Notes: generated by a model from the sequence alone, not told the origin. 64,000 nt of DNA from an uncultured Saprospiraceae bacterium (GCA_905480605.1 CAJQRD010000072.1:30863-94862), one strand, 5' to 3'. Shown: positions 27,601 to 38,500, counted from the stretch's first letter. Numbers and translations are program-made.

Positions 27601-30351
27601 CTAGTAACCTGAAGTTTTATTTCCTTTGTAAAAATCTGGTTTAGCAGCACCTGATTGAATGGCTCTGTTAGCCCCCTCTGGAGCAATCATATCAAAATCG
27701 TTGATTTCACACGTTCTAAATTCTACACGTCTATTCATAAAGTGATGTGCTTCTGACCTAGGTAACAACACCATTGGATTTTCTTCACCACCGTACATCA
27801 ACTTAATTCTACTTCGATCGATTTTATAAGTATCAGTCAAGTAATCAACAGCTGCTTTAGCTCTTAAATATGACAACACTTTGTTGTAATCATTAGTACT
27901 TCTTGTATCTGTATGACCTTGAGCAACAACACAAACATCAGGGCATTTTTTCATTACCTGAGCAACATTGTGCAAGTGACTGTAGTATTCTCGTTTTATT
28001 TTAGACTTGTTTAAATCGTAGTGAATCATTGGTAAGAACCAATCACCACATCCTGAAGTCACAATGTTACCACCAGATCCATATGTAGAATTGGATCCAG
28101 GGCTTCCACCTGGGTTATTTCTAGCATTTGCATAACCTCCTCCTTTGCCATATTTTGGTGAAGGAGTATTAGATGTTTTAAAAATTTCAGTCCTATAATT
28201 ATTAAGAGTAGTATTTATTGATGCAGGTATAAATCCGCTTTCAATTACATCATTACCAGAAGTAACAATCTCACCTTTATCATTTACAGGTACTTTAGTT
28301 TTACTTGTAGTGCCATCAGACTCTCTAACCGTTTTGATAGCTTCGTCGCTCGCTACAAAATTACCATCACTATCAACTGGAAGTGTCAAAACATAACCAG
28401 TTCCGTCTGCATTAACAACAGTTTTGCTAGCATCTTTTGCAGCCACAAAATTTCCTTTACTGTCTACAGGTAAGGTTACAACGTACCCAGATCCATCATC
28501 ATTAAGAAATGTTTTTGTAGCTCCTCTTGTAGCCTTAAAGTCACCGTTAGAATCAACAGGTAGTGTTACAACATATTGTGATCCATCGGAATCAGTCACA
28601 ACTTTATTCGCTTTATCTGATGGCAAAAATTCTCCATTTGCATCCACTGGAGAAGTTAGAATATATGCATCACCATTTCTTTGTGTACCAGTTCTAATAG
28701 CTCTATCTGTAGCCACAAAATTACCTTCTTCATCTACTGGAAGAACTACATCGTATGTAAAACCGTCAGGTTTCGTAACAACTTTAGTTGCTCTATCTGT
28801 TTCAATAATATTTCCAACATTGTCAGTCGGGATTGTTACGACGTAAGATAAACCGTCAGAACTTTCTCCTTCTATAGTTTTAGTTGGGCCAGTATAATCA
28901 TCAGATCCAACACCGCCGTTGGTGAATACATAAGCATAAGAAGTTTTGAATTTCTCCAACCTAATATCCATTAATTTATCAATATCTTCTTCTTTTATGA
29001 ATCCGTCATCACATTGTGCGATCCCGTATTCATCAATTTGACATCCTGGTCTTGAGAATGGTTCTCTATCTTCGCAATCTGCAATTCCATCACCGTCACT
29101 ATCAAGTAAAATACCTCTTGTATCAACAGGACAATCTTCAGGAGTATCCAATTCTTGATCTATAATATCTATAACACCATCATTATCTTCATCCACCAAG
29201 TCAATTTGTGTTTGATTTTTAGCAATAGCCAAGTCATTGAAAGCTTGATCTAAAGGATTAACCCAATACAATGGCTCAGTTACTTTTTTAAAGTTTCCAA
29301 TATTGATGCCTATTCTTACATTGGTGTAATGTCCAACATCAAGATTGTTGGATTGATCTGCAGACGTTCTAAACTTTAAGCCGTCTAGATAATCATTATC
29401 AGAAATAAATACTTGATGTTCTATTCCTATATTAATTCTCTTGTTTATTTTTCTAGAGAAACCAACCATTGGAATAAAAATAATTTGTACATTCAGATCA
29501 TCACCAATACGAAATATTCCATCTTTTTGAAAGCCTTTAGTTTCGTAAGTACCATCATATATGTCCCTCAACTTTCCTTCAATTTCTGATCTTCCAGCTG
29601 AAGAATTAAACTTATCTCTTGTCCATCCAACTTGGTTTATAATGTTTTCATAAGGAGCATTATCAGCACCTAATAGATCAAGCATAGCTTCGTGTGTATC
29701 TACGCCGACCCCTACACCCATATAAATATTCCACTTATTACGCTCTTTGTGAAATAGTAGATTTCCAATATTAAGGATAGCTGATATATCCGCAGAAATA
29801 TATCTTGTTTCATATGAAGGAAACCATACACCAGGGCCACCTGTATTTGGGTCATAGGCAGTAAATACATTTTCAACCAATCCACCACCAATTCCATTAG
29901 CATTTTCAACATTTCGATGAAAAGCAGGTTCCTTTTTAATTCCACGTGTCATTCCATAAAAGACTGAACCTCGTAAAGAAAGCACATAATTAAATGCTTT
30001 TCTTAAGTGTAATCCAACACCCCAGCCACCAGGAATATCCCTATTGATATCACCATCTATTAGAAAATGTCCAAAGTGCAATCCAAATTCCCATGAATGC
30101 TTAGGTTTAGATGAGTATTTATAATCACCCATTCGCCAGCTTTTATTTTGCTCTTCATCGACAGTCATTTCATCTGTGATATGTGGAGTTGTCCACGTAT
30201 CATAAATCTCTTCCTCTTCTTCTTCCAAAATTAATTCTGGATCTCCAGATTCTGGATTCTCTTGGCAAAAGAGTATCAGAGGGCACAGGCAAAGTAAAAA
30301 TGCCAAAATTCTCAACTTTGAGACCATAAGGCTTAAATTGTAGTTATACAT
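27601..30351 (-). CDS. OmpA family outer-membrane protein with TSP3 linker and seven 30-residue repeats
   Basis: Layout of the 916 residues: a signal peptide (about 1-29, ending LILFC-Q), an acidic stretch (LILEEEEEEIYD), an N-terminal beta-barrel (about 60-360), thrombospondin type 3-like calcium repeats (DEDNDGVIDIIDQ, LDSDGDGIADCEDREPF), then seven tandem repeats of about 30 residues (28249-28884; consensus YVVTLPVDSxGNFVAxxxAxKTVxxxDG), a Gly/Asn-rich linker, and a C-terminal OmpA peptidoglycan-binding domain (IHYDLNKSKIKREYY, GHTDTRSTNDYN, LSYLRAKAAVDYL, MNRRVEFR). It should tie the outer membrane to peptidoglycan. The second Met (position 9) is an equally good start for the signal peptide. 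It lacks the TPR and propeller of the T9SS protein PorE. Confidence 0.87.
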   Translation of the reverse strand: MYNYNLSLMVSKLRILAFLLCLCPLILFCQENPESGDPELILEEEEEEIYDTWTTPHITDEMTVDEEQNKSWRMGDYKYSSKPKHSWEFGLHFGHFLIDGDINRDIPGGWGVGLHLRKAFNYVLSLRGSVFYGMTRGIKKEPAFHRNVENANGIGGGLVENVFTAYDPNTGGPGVWFPSYETRYISADISAILNIGNLLFHKERNKWNIYMGVGVGVDTHEAMLDLLGADNAPYENIINQVGWTRDKFNSSAGRSEIEGKLRDIYDGTYETKGFQKDGIFRIGDDLNVQIIFIPMVGFSRKINKRINIGIEHQVFISDNDYLDGLKFRTSADQSNNLDVGHYTNVRIGINIGNFKKVTEPLYWVNPLDQAFNDLAIAKNQTQIDLVDEDNDGVIDIIDQELDTPEDCPVDTRGILLDSDGDGIADCEDREPFSRPGCQIDEYGIAQCDDGFIKEEDIDKLMDIRLEKFKTSYAYVFTNGGVGSDDYTGPTKTIEGESSDGLSYVVTIPTDNVGNIIETDRATKVVTKPDGFTYDVVLPVDEEGNFVATDRAIRTGTQRNGDAYILTSPVDANGEFLPSDKANKVVTDSDGSQYVVTLPVDSNGDFKATRGATKTFLNDDGSGYVVTLPVDSKGNFVAAKDASKTVVNADGTGYVLTLPVDSDGNFVASDEAIKTVRESDGTTSKTKVPVNDKGEIVTSGNDVIESGFIPASINTTLNNYRTEIFKTSNTPSPKYGKGGGYANARNNPGGSPGSNSTYGSGGNIVTSGCGDWFLPMIHYDLNKSKIKREYYSHLHNVAQVMKKCPDVCVVAQGHTDTRSTNDYNKVLSYLRAKAAVDYLTDTYKIDRSRIKLMYGGEENPMVLLPRSEAHHFMNRRVEFRTCEINDFDMIAPEGANRAIQSGAAKPDFYKGNKTSGY

Positions 30352-30479
30352 ATATATATTTCTCTATATACCTTGCTAAAACTCAAGGAAACAATACATC
30401 TTGAGATAACTATTGTAAAATTAATAAAATATATTATAAAAAATTGCAATATTTAAACTATTTATTTTCAGGATAATAG

Positions 30480-30487
30480 TATTTTTG
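30480..30487 (+). promoter_or_regulatory. Putative -7 promoter box
   Basis: TATTTTTG matches TAnnTTTG and lies 25 bases upstream of the ATG at 30513. The spacer and the -33 region are too AT-rich to call. Confidence 0.45.
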
Positions 30488-30512
30488 CGTAACACACTTA
30501 AATCTATTATCG

Positions 30513-31463
30513 ATGAATATTACGTGGTATGACAAAAACAATGACATTTATAGTCCAGAAGTGGCGCCAAATTGTCAATTCCTTAAAAAGTTGATTTCAT
30601 TTGATGCAGACGCTGTTCAAAACGTCATTAATATCATTTTTAGTGAGCAAAAATTCTTGGATATTTTCATGAAAAACGCCCAAGGAATGAGTAATGTCTT
30701 TGATAAACTTAATATCCGAATTGGCTTAGTAAACAAGTCAGATCAAACTGAGTATATTGAAAGTACTACGGTAGATTCAAGTGTCATTTTTATAGGAAAT
30801 GACGACGATGAGAATAAGTATTTATCCATCTTCAACAATAGAGCTTGTATCGTCTCAAATAGCTGTCATTCAAGTATTTCAACAATTGGATACCAAAGAC
30901 ACCTTTCAAATGAAGTCAATACAAATTCAATTTCTTTAAGTGAATTAAGAGAGGATTTTAGTGCCGCTGAATCTAAAATGAGAGCAGTAAGGTCAATCTT
31001 CTTTAAGAAAAGTGCAGTTAAAAAGCAAGACAGTTATTCTCAAAGATCTAGAATTACAGGTATCGACATCTACGAATGTTGTCAATTAATTAGATATGCA
31101 GGTTTATCCTCAGAACTTGATTTCTTCTTTATTAATGCTGAAGAGGAATCGGGAAATGAAAATATTTGGGATTTTATCACCACATCGATTTGGTATTATT
31201 TAGAAGGAAAAACACATAAAAACATTGATGATAAAGCAGAAAACAAGAAAATTTATCTTGTAGATTGCGAATTTTTCGATGATGCTATAGTTTTTATTAA
31301 ATCTGAAATAACAAACCGTTGGTGGTTCAAACACCCAATATCAGAAATGCAAGTGCCTTGTTCAGAAAATGACTATAATTCCCTAAGAGTTGGTCAAATC
31401 CCTGATTTAATGTCTGCTCAATTGTTTGTTGAAGGTGAAACAATCGCTGTAAAAGGAAGCTAG
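30513..31463 (+). CDS. Degenerate ureohydrolase (formimidoylglutamase/arginase-like pseudoenzyme)
   Basis: Residues about 115-316 align by eye with the C-terminal half of Bacteroidota formimidoylglutamase-like proteins: ISTIGYQRHLS, then SLSELREDFSAAESKMRAVRSIFF, ITGIDIYECCQLIRYAGLSSELDFFFI, IWYYLEGKTH, and FIKSEITNRWWFKHP, VPCSENDYNS, IPD. The catalytic manganese motifs of true ureohydrolases (GGxHD, DxHxD, and SxDxDxxDP, here replaced by AVRSIFFKKSAVKK) are absent, so hydrolase activity is very unlikely. The N-terminal 110 residues have no clear match. From memory, family members lie beside T9SS/gliding genes in Flavobacteriia (near gldK), and this one sits beside murF-gldJ. A structural or regulatory role linked to T9SS is inference. 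It is convergent with murF. Confidence 0.65.
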   Translation: MNITWYDKNNDIYSPEVAPNCQFLKKLISFDADAVQNVINIIFSEQKFLDIFMKNAQGMSNVFDKLNIRIGLVNKSDQTEYIESTTVDSSVIFIGNDDDENKYLSIFNNRACIVSNSCHSSISTIGYQRHLSNEVNTNSISLSELREDFSAAESKMRAVRSIFFKKSAVKKQDSYSQRSRITGIDIYECCQLIRYAGLSSELDFFFINAEEESGNENIWDFITTSIWYYLEGKTHKNIDDKAENKKIYLVDCEFFDDAIVFIKSEITNRWWFKHPISEMQVPCSENDYNSLRVGQIPDLMSAQLFVEGETIAVKGS

Positions 31464-31492
31464 GATTTCAAGAGCATCACATCAAAATTAAT

Positions 31493-32782
31493 CTATCCTA
31501 TAAAACACTGATCGATCAATCGCTCAAGTTGAATTGACCGAGATGCTTTTAATAGTACAATAGAGTGATCTAATATGTCTTTCGATTCTTTGATATGCTT
31601 GATCAATGAGTCAACATTTTCGAAAGACGTTACTGAGTTATTTTCAATCTTCGAAAAAATTTCTCCAACTATATAGATTTGATGCCATGAAAGCGTCGAG
31701 GTGATGTCTAATACCTCTTCATGAAACTCAATCTCGTCTTTACCCAATTCTTTCATATCACCCAAAATCAAAACCTTTTTCAGATTAGTTTTAATTTTAC
31801 CGAAACTTTGAATACTCAGTTTCATACTACTTGGATTGGCATTGTAAGCATCCATTAAAAATGTCGTAGTCCCAATTTTCTTAATTTGAGATCTATTCAT
31901 TTCAGGAATATACTCTTCTATCGCCATAAGAATCATCGAAGCCGGAACATCAAACTTTCTTCCAATCGCAAAAGCTGCTTGAATATTTGTTGCATTGTAA
32001 ATTCCATACAATAAAGAATTATACTCTTCTAGCTCTTTATAAGTCAACTTCAAACTTAAACCATTGTCCTCAATCACCAAATCCTTACAGGGATACTTTG
32101 TAGAATCAATTTTTGGAGGAAGGTTCTCAGAAAGCACATTGTCTTCACCATTGTAAAACACAGCCCCACCATTTTTCTCTATGAACCTGTACAACTCCGT
32201 TTTTGTCTGTATTACACCTTCAAATGACCCAAAACCCTCAATATGAGCATAGCCAATATTCGTTATTAGTCCATAATTTGGAAATGCTATTTTACATAAT
32301 TCATCAATATCTCCGATATGGTTAGCACCCATTTCGATAATCATGATTTCTGTATCTAATGGTGCAGCCAATAAAGTCAATGGAACACCTAAGTGATTGT
32401 TGTAATTACCTTTTGTTGCGTGTACCTTATACTTTTGGCTAAGTGCGGCTTGGACTAACTCCTTGGTTGTTGTTTTTCCATTCGAGCCAGTAATGGCAAT
32501 TACTGGAATACTGAATCGTTGCCTGTGATATGTAGATAATTCTTGCAAACAATTCAATACGTTTTCAACAAGAATAGTCTTTTCATTTATATAAAAATTA
32601 TTATTATCAATGACTGCATAAACGTTTTCTTTTGCGATAAGGCTCTCAACATATTGATGCCCATCAACGCGCTCCCCTTTCAATGCAAAAAAAAGTTTGT
32701 CAGACTTAATCAATCTAGAATCGATTTCGACTCCACTTGATTTCAAATAAAGATTATATAAATCTGCAGTAGACATTTTCAT
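31493..32782 (-). CDS. murF: UDP-N-acetylmuramoyl-tripeptide--D-alanyl-D-alanine ligase
   Basis: The 429-residue protein has the Mur ligase layout: an N-terminal UDP-binding domain (IDSRLIKSDKLFFALKGERVDGHQYV), an ATP-binding P-loop (ITGSNGKTTTKE), EMGANHIGDI and NIGYAHIEGFGSFEGVIQTKTEL, and a C-terminal domain with MDAYNANPSSM and ILGDMKELG. These are MurF-specific rather than MurC, D or E signatures. It adds D-Ala-D-Ala to the UDP-MurNAc tripeptide in the cytoplasm. It follows gldJ on the same strand, with a terminator between; two in-frame ATGs at 32782 and 32776 could both start it. murF next to gldJ is a recurring arrangement in Bacteroidota as I recall it. Confidence 0.96.
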   Translation of the reverse strand: MKMSTADLYNLYLKSSGVEIDSRLIKSDKLFFALKGERVDGHQYVESLIAKENVYAVIDNNNFYINEKTILVENVLNCLQELSTYHRQRFSIPVIAITGSNGKTTTKELVQAALSQKYKVHATKGNYNNHLGVPLTLLAAPLDTEIMIIEMGANHIGDIDELCKIAFPNYGLITNIGYAHIEGFGSFEGVIQTKTELYRFIEKNGGAVFYNGEDNVLSENLPPKIDSTKYPCKDLVIEDNGLSLKLTYKELEEYNSLLYGIYNATNIQAAFAIGRKFDVPASMILMAIEEYIPEMNRSQIKKIGTTTFLMDAYNANPSSMKLSIQSFGKIKTNLKKVLILGDMKELGKDEIEFHEEVLDITSTLSWHQIYIVGEIFSKIENNSVTSFENVDSLIKHIKESKDILDHSIVLLKASRSIQLERLIDQCFIG

Positions 32783-32796
32783 AGTTACAAATATTA

Positions 32797-32834
32797 CAAA
32801 AAAAAGGCTTTTGTCTTAGTGACAAAAGCCTTTT
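32797..32834 (-). terminator. Rho-independent terminator of gldJ
   Basis: On the minus strand a 13-bp stem (32803-32815 with 32821-32833, arm GGCTTTTGTC) with a five-base loop is followed by a run of eight or nine Ts, 20 bases after the gldJ stop codon and just before murF. Confidence 0.92.
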
Positions 32835-32854
32835 AATATTCCTTTTAAATACAA

Positions 32855-34372
32855 TTATTTGTATCTGCGTTTAATTTTTCTTCCTTTTTCTTGAAATTGG
32901 ATACCTCCCATGTCTTCATTACCAGTTTCACCTCCAACTCTGATCATAGCGCATCTAAATCCAATTTTGCTACTTGACTTGTCTTGGTCTTTATATCTTC
33001 TTGTTCCAGGAGATAACCAATACATTCTATCAGCCCATGATCCACCTTTGATAACTCTTGCTTTATCGCTGATCAAAGTGTAATCACCAAACTCATACTT
33101 TACAAATTCTTCTTTATCTCCATCATCGAAGTTTCTTACATCACCACTTCTGTAGTTTTCTCTAAGCCCTAAAGTATCATCTTCAACCATTCTAACTCTC
33201 AAACGACCTAAGCTATCTTTTTCAACAGGCTTACCTTCTTCATCAAGAATTAACTCAGTAAATTGGTTTCCTCTAAATGGGTTCAAATCATGATTTTCAG
33301 GATCACTTAAATCAGATGAAGTTAAAGGTCTGTAAACATCTTGTGTCCATTCACTTACATTACCAGCCATATTGTATAAACCGAAATCATTAGGCAAATA
33401 AGTTGAAACAGGAGCTGGACCAGAAGCTTTATCATTTAAGTTTCCTGCCATACCCATGTAATCTCCTCTACCTCTTTTGAAGTTAGCCATGATTTTACCT
33501 TGGTTTTTATTATGCTTTTGATATCTAGCATTCGCACCATTCCATGGAAAATTTCTTCTTTCCATGATGTTTTCATCACCAGTATCTGGTTGATTACCTT
33601 GTAAAGATAACGCTGCGTATTCCCATTCAGCTTCTGTAGGCAATCTATATTCAGGTAGTAAGATACCATCTTCATATCTTACATTTCTTTCTCCTCCTGT
33701 AGAAACATCTTCCATGTTCTTACGTACAGATCCAGTGTATTGACCAGCTAAGTAAGCTTCCGAATTGAATGCTTCGCTATCGATTTGTTCTGTAGTGTTC
33801 GGATTGAAAACACCTCTTTCAATAAGAATCATCTCATTTACTCTGTCAGATCTCCACTTACAGAACTCTTGAGCTTGGTCCCAATTTACACCAACAACTG
33901 GGTAGTTGTCATATGAAGGGTGCCTATAATAAGCTCTAATTAAAGGTTCATTAAATGCTAATTCTTCACGCCACACCAATGTATCAGGCAATAAATCTTG
34001 CCAAACTTCAGGATATGTTTTGTAGACCCTCTTAGTCCAGTATTCATATTCTTTCCAATCGATATTTCTTACTTCGGTTTCATCCATATAAAATGAAGAA
34101 ACAGTTACCCTTCTTGGAATATTATTCCAATCGAAAGTAACATCTTGTTGCGTAAGACCCATTGAAAATGTACCACCTTCTACTAAAACAAGGTTAGGTC
34201 CATTTATTTGGCCTTCGTAATCTAATTTCTCAAACCCTCCGTAATCCGGATTGTTGTATTCCCATCCTGTGGATGATGATAATTCTCCGCTACCGCCGGT
34301 TTTTTTCTTACAAGAAGTAAAAAGTGATGCCGCGATTAGAAATAAAAATAATGAATTAATACACTGTCTCAT
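32855..34372 (-). CDS. gldJ: Gliding motility / T9SS lipoprotein GldJ (SUMF-domain)
   Basis: The 505-residue product has a lipoprotein signal (LFLFLIAASLFTSCKKK, Cys at about 21) and a formylglycine-generating-enzyme-type sulfatase-modifying-factor fold: VEGGTFSMG, YMDETEVRNIDWKEY, PVVGVNWDQAQEFCKWR, YRLPTEAEWEYAA, NDFGLYNMAGNVSEWTQD and KGGSWADRMYWLSPGTRR, SKIGFRCAM. GldJ and GldK are paralogous; I choose GldJ because of the SSSTGWEYNNPDYGGFE N-terminus and the placement beside murF and porU/porV. GldJ is an outer-membrane lipoprotein needed for T9SS assembly and gliding; in this family the SUMF fold is thought to be structural, not catalytic. Confidence 0.9.
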   Translation of the reverse strand: MRQCINSLFLFLIAASLFTSCKKKTGGSGELSSSTGWEYNNPDYGGFEKLDYEGQINGPNLVLVEGGTFSMGLTQQDVTFDWNNIPRRVTVSSFYMDETEVRNIDWKEYEYWTKRVYKTYPEVWQDLLPDTLVWREELAFNEPLIRAYYRHPSYDNYPVVGVNWDQAQEFCKWRSDRVNEMILIERGVFNPNTTEQIDSEAFNSEAYLAGQYTGSVRKNMEDVSTGGERNVRYEDGILLPEYRLPTEAEWEYAALSLQGNQPDTGDENIMERRNFPWNGANARYQKHNKNQGKIMANFKRGRGDYMGMAGNLNDKASGPAPVSTYLPNDFGLYNMAGNVSEWTQDVYRPLTSSDLSDPENHDLNPFRGNQFTELILDEEGKPVEKDSLGRLRVRMVEDDTLGLRENYRSGDVRNFDDGDKEEFVKYEFGDYTLISDKARVIKGGSWADRMYWLSPGTRRYKDQDKSSSKIGFRCAMIRVGGETGNEDMGGIQFQEKGRKIKRRYK

Positions 34373-34420
34373 TATAACTGATTAAATTTTTAAATATACC
34401 TACAAAAACAGTTCCGTAAA

Positions 34421-35449
34421 TTAACGGAATAAACTGAAACAATCATTCATTTTTGATTCTTTCTTTTCTAGCTTATGTAAACCTACGGTGATACCTATTT
34501 CATGACTTCCCCCTGTTTGGACGCCCAAACTAGATAATGTGAGATCAAAACTATAAGAAATTTTGATATCATTTAAGTTTACTCCAGCCGAAAATATAAG
34601 AGCATCAATATTTTTGATTGTATGCCTTGCCCAAATTCCGCCAAATAAAATATCTTTTTGCATATAAGCTCCAAGATTTATCTGACTAAAACCACTTTGG
34701 AATGCAAATATAACATTTGGAGATATAAACGTGGTAGGTTTTTTCTTATTGTCTCGTTTTAAAACTATTTGAGTTCCTGCATTTAACGAAAAAAGCAATG
34801 GTAGCGATGAGTTGAAGCCTGTATTTTGTTTAGATAAAAATCCATTTCTTGGATTATTTAAGTGATCTAACGTTAATCCTACGTAAAAATCAGGTGTATA
34901 AAGCAACATTCCCATACTTAAATCAAAATAACCAGTTGCTAAATTATCTGGTTGGGTTTCATTTGAAGGAAATGGCAATCCCGCAGAATTAAATGGCCCT
35001 TGCTCTATATCTATTTGATCCAAGAATATTAATTTATCCCAATCAAGTCTGTTTTGGCTGTAAGAAGCCTCTAATCCAAATCTAAGTTGCCACTCCCCAT
35101 TGAATTTTATATTATACGAAAATGCACCACCAAATTTTGTGGATTTTATTGTCCCATCTCCTTGGTTATCTGTCACTGCCAAGAAGCCTAATCCGCTATT
35201 AAATTTTGCAAAATATTGATCATATGTTACAGCATAAGATGTATAAGCTCTTGAAAAAGAAGGCCATTGGCTTCTATGGTTAAGTGTGAAGTTTGGATAA
35301 GAAACAATTCCTGCAAATGCGGGGTTAATATGTAATGGAGAGTTATAATATTGACTAAAAATTAAGTCTTGAGCATAATTGTATTGGGCACAACAAAAAA
35401 ACATTGTTATGTACAAAACTATTTTTATCCTCAAATGTCGTTTGGTCAT
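34421..35449 (-). CDS. PorP/SprF family T9SS outer-membrane protein
   Basis: The 342-residue product has a signal peptide (ending NYAQ, about 26) followed at once by the family hallmark DLIFSQYYNSPLHINPAFAGIV and FTLNHRSQWPSF, then a beta-barrel pattern to the C-terminus. PorP/SprF proteins associate with the T9SS and with large surface proteins, and many genomes have several copies, so assigning this copy as the core PorP is not possible from sequence alone. It lies 48 bases upstream of gldJ on the same strand and is divergent from porU, giving a compact T9SS block. Confidence 0.92.
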   Translation of the reverse strand: MTKRHLRIKIVLYITMFFCCAQYNYAQDLIFSQYYNSPLHINPAFAGIVSYPNFTLNHRSQWPSFSRAYTSYAVTYDQYFAKFNSGLGFLAVTDNQGDGTIKSTKFGGAFSYNIKFNGEWQLRFGLEASYSQNRLDWDKLIFLDQIDIEQGPFNSAGLPFPSNETQPDNLATGYFDLSMGMLLYTPDFYVGLTLDHLNNPRNGFLSKQNTGFNSSLPLLFSLNAGTQIVLKRDNKKKPTTFISPNVIFAFQSGFSQINLGAYMQKDILFGGIWARHTIKNIDALIFSAGVNLNDIKISYSFDLTLSSLGVQTGGSHEIGITVGLHKLEKKESKMNDCFSLFR

Positions 35450-35544
35450 GGTTTATAAAACTAAAAAACGCAGAATAAAGTTTTAAATTACAATACAGAG
35501 ATTAACTTAACGTTTCAATAACGAATATAATTTTAACTCAAATC

Positions 35545-38500
35545 ATGAGAAAATACAAAATCCAACTGATCTTATTTTTAATCGCATGTAATTTTACAAC
35601 TTTTGGTCAAAAGAAGGCATCTTCTGCCCTAAGTTCTGGTGACATTTACAAATTTGCTGTTGAAAACAATGGCTTGTATAGGATCACTTATGATTTTTTA
35701 AATAGTATTGAAGATATAAATATAAATTCCATTAATCCTCAGAATCTAAATATATACAGTTCTGGCGGTGGAATTGTACCTCAAATACTTTCAGAATCTA
35801 GAATTGATGATTTGGAAGCTGTTCCGATTTTATTTTCTGGTGAAAATGATGGTTCCTTTGATCCGGGTGATTATTTAATAGTTTACATGGAAGGTGCTGA
35901 CAAATTTCATGTCTCAAACAGTGAGATAAAATTTGAAAAAAATGTCTACAACACTAAAAATTACTTCTATTTAAAATTAAATGATAGTCAACCTGTGAGA
36001 GTTGAATCTCAACCTTCATTGAGCAATACAGATCTTATTTCAAATTCCACCGAAACAATAATTAGACACGAACAAGATAGATTTAATTTATTGGGGAGTT
36101 TTGGTGGCACTCAAGGTTCTGGAAAACAATGGTTTGGAGAAGTTTTTACAAATGAAACACAACAATCATTTGACAGTTTCTTTGAAATCCCTAATCTTGT
36201 AAGTAATGCCCGAGCCAATGTTCAAGCAAATTTTGCTTCTAGATCAAACTTAACAACCAGTTATGAGCTTGACATCAACGGACAAGCCTTTTCAAAAAAC
36301 ATAGCTTCAACTGACCTTGGGAATATTGAGGCCGTGTATGCGAAAACGAAATCAATAAATGAAAATATTGATTTGACAACTGGAAGTCCAAGTATATCTA
36401 TAACCTATTCAAAAAGAGGAGATAATCCAGAAGCGTGGCTTGACTATATCCAATTGATAACACGCAAAAACATTGTTTACGATAACGAGCCTATTTTTGT
36501 TTTTGATAGGGAATCTGCAAATTACTCGAGTTATGGATTTGAATTTAATGCAAGCGAGGCTATTGTTTGGGATATTACAGATATTTCAAACGTACTCAAG
36601 ATAGAACCTAATGGAACAGGAAACAGTAAGAATTTTTCATATATAAATAACGGAGAGATAAGCACATTTATAATCTTCGAAGAAAATGATGTTACAAGTC
36701 AACCCGAGTATATCAGCAAGGTAGAAAATCAAAACCTTCATTCTATTGATCGAGCAGACCTGGTTATTGTTTATTATAAAGAATTTAAAGAAGCCGCTGA
36801 AAAATTATCACAACACAGATCTCAGCACGATGGACTTCAGGTTGTTACAGCAGATGTTGAACAAATTTACAATGAATTTGGTGGTGTAAATGATCCATCG
36901 GCTGTACGTGATTTTGCCAAGATGATTTACGATCGAGATTCTAATTTTAAATATATGTTGCTTCTTGGAGATGGGACTTACGATTTTCGAGGATTGGTTC
37001 CAGATTTAGAGTACCAGAATTTCATCCCAACATATCAAACCAATGAATCACTTCATCCAGTAGAAGCTTTTCCATCAGATGATTTTTATGCTTTACTATC
37101 TGGAGGTGAAGGTGGAGACTCACTTAATGGCGCATTAGATATTGGCGTAGGTCGCATACCTGCCAAATCTTTAAATGAAGCTATGGGTGTAATCGACAAA
37201 ATAATACACTATGATACAAGTGAAAAAACTTTGGGCGATTGGAAATTGAGATTAGGATTCACGGCTGATGATGAAGACAGTAATACTCATATAAGACAAG
37301 CAGACGGAATTGCAAGACTCACAGAAGCCGCTCATCCTGAATTCAACCAGCAAAAAGTATATTTTGATGCTTTTAATCAAGAGGCAACTCCAGGAGGTGC
37401 TAGATATCCAGATGCTAAAAATGCATTGATTGCCAATATACTTAATGGACAACTTGTTCTTAATTATTTGGGGCATGGAGGGCCAAAAGGTTGGGCTCAA
37501 GAACGTGTTTTTCAAACGAGTGATATCGTTAATTTAAAAAATAAAGACAGATTACCTTTATTGATCACTGCCACATGTTCATTTACTGGGTTTGATGAAC
37601 CATCATTTGTTTCAGCAGGTGAACAAGCATTGTTAAATCCTTCAGGAGGTGCTATTGCTTTATTTTCAACCGTAAGGGCAGTTTATTCTTCACAAAATGA
37701 AAGAATAACACGCGAGGTTTTTGAAACTGTATTTACAAGAAACGAAGGTAAAGCCCTTAGATTTGGAGATATTATTAGAATGTCTCAAAATGCCAATTCA
37801 AGCGATACCATTTCAAGCAACACACGTAAATTTTTATTGTTTGGCGATCCATCCCAACAATTGGCATTGCCAGAATATAAAATTGTATTGAACAAGATAA
37901 ATAGTATTGATATTGTTGAAAATCAAATTGATACTCTTGGCGCCTTAGGAAGAATGAAGTTGGCTGGTACAATTGCCAATTTTGAAGATCAATCGCTTTC
38001 AGATTTCAATGGAACATTATTGTTGACAGTTTTTGATAAATCAAGTAATCTTAAAACTCTAGACAATGATGGAGAACAGAAGATTTTTGATTTTACATTA
38101 AGAAAAAACATACTCTACAAAGGAAGTGCTACAGTTACAGATGGTCAATTCGAAATAGATTTCATTTTGCCAAAGGATATTAATTTTGAATACGGCCCCG
38201 GAAGTATCAGTCTTTATGCCACAGACGGCCTTTCTAAAGATGCTGGAGGTCATTATGGTAATTTAATTATAGGAGGAACATCTGATAATGGAATTGCAGA
38301 TAACGAAGGACCAGAAATTGATATATTTTTAGATGATAGATCGTTTGTTTTTGGTGGTCAGACAGGAAATAGTCCGGTTATGATCGTAGATCTATCAGAT
38401 GAAAACGGCATAAATCTTAGCAGTACAAGTATTGGTCATGATATCACAGCTGTTTTTGATGACGAAAGTGGAGAAAATCTAATTTTAAATGAATTTTTCC

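Noticed and set aside
27450..27644. 64-codon plus-strand frame after the E2 gene
   Set aside because: It lies across the E2 terminator hairpin and T run and overlaps the OmpA gene end.
28424..28846. 140-codon frame on the plus strand
   Set aside because: It is the antisense shadow of the OmpA repeat region.
27601..30351. OmpA protein as the T9SS component PorE
   Set aside because: It lacks the TPR and beta-propeller parts expected of PorE.
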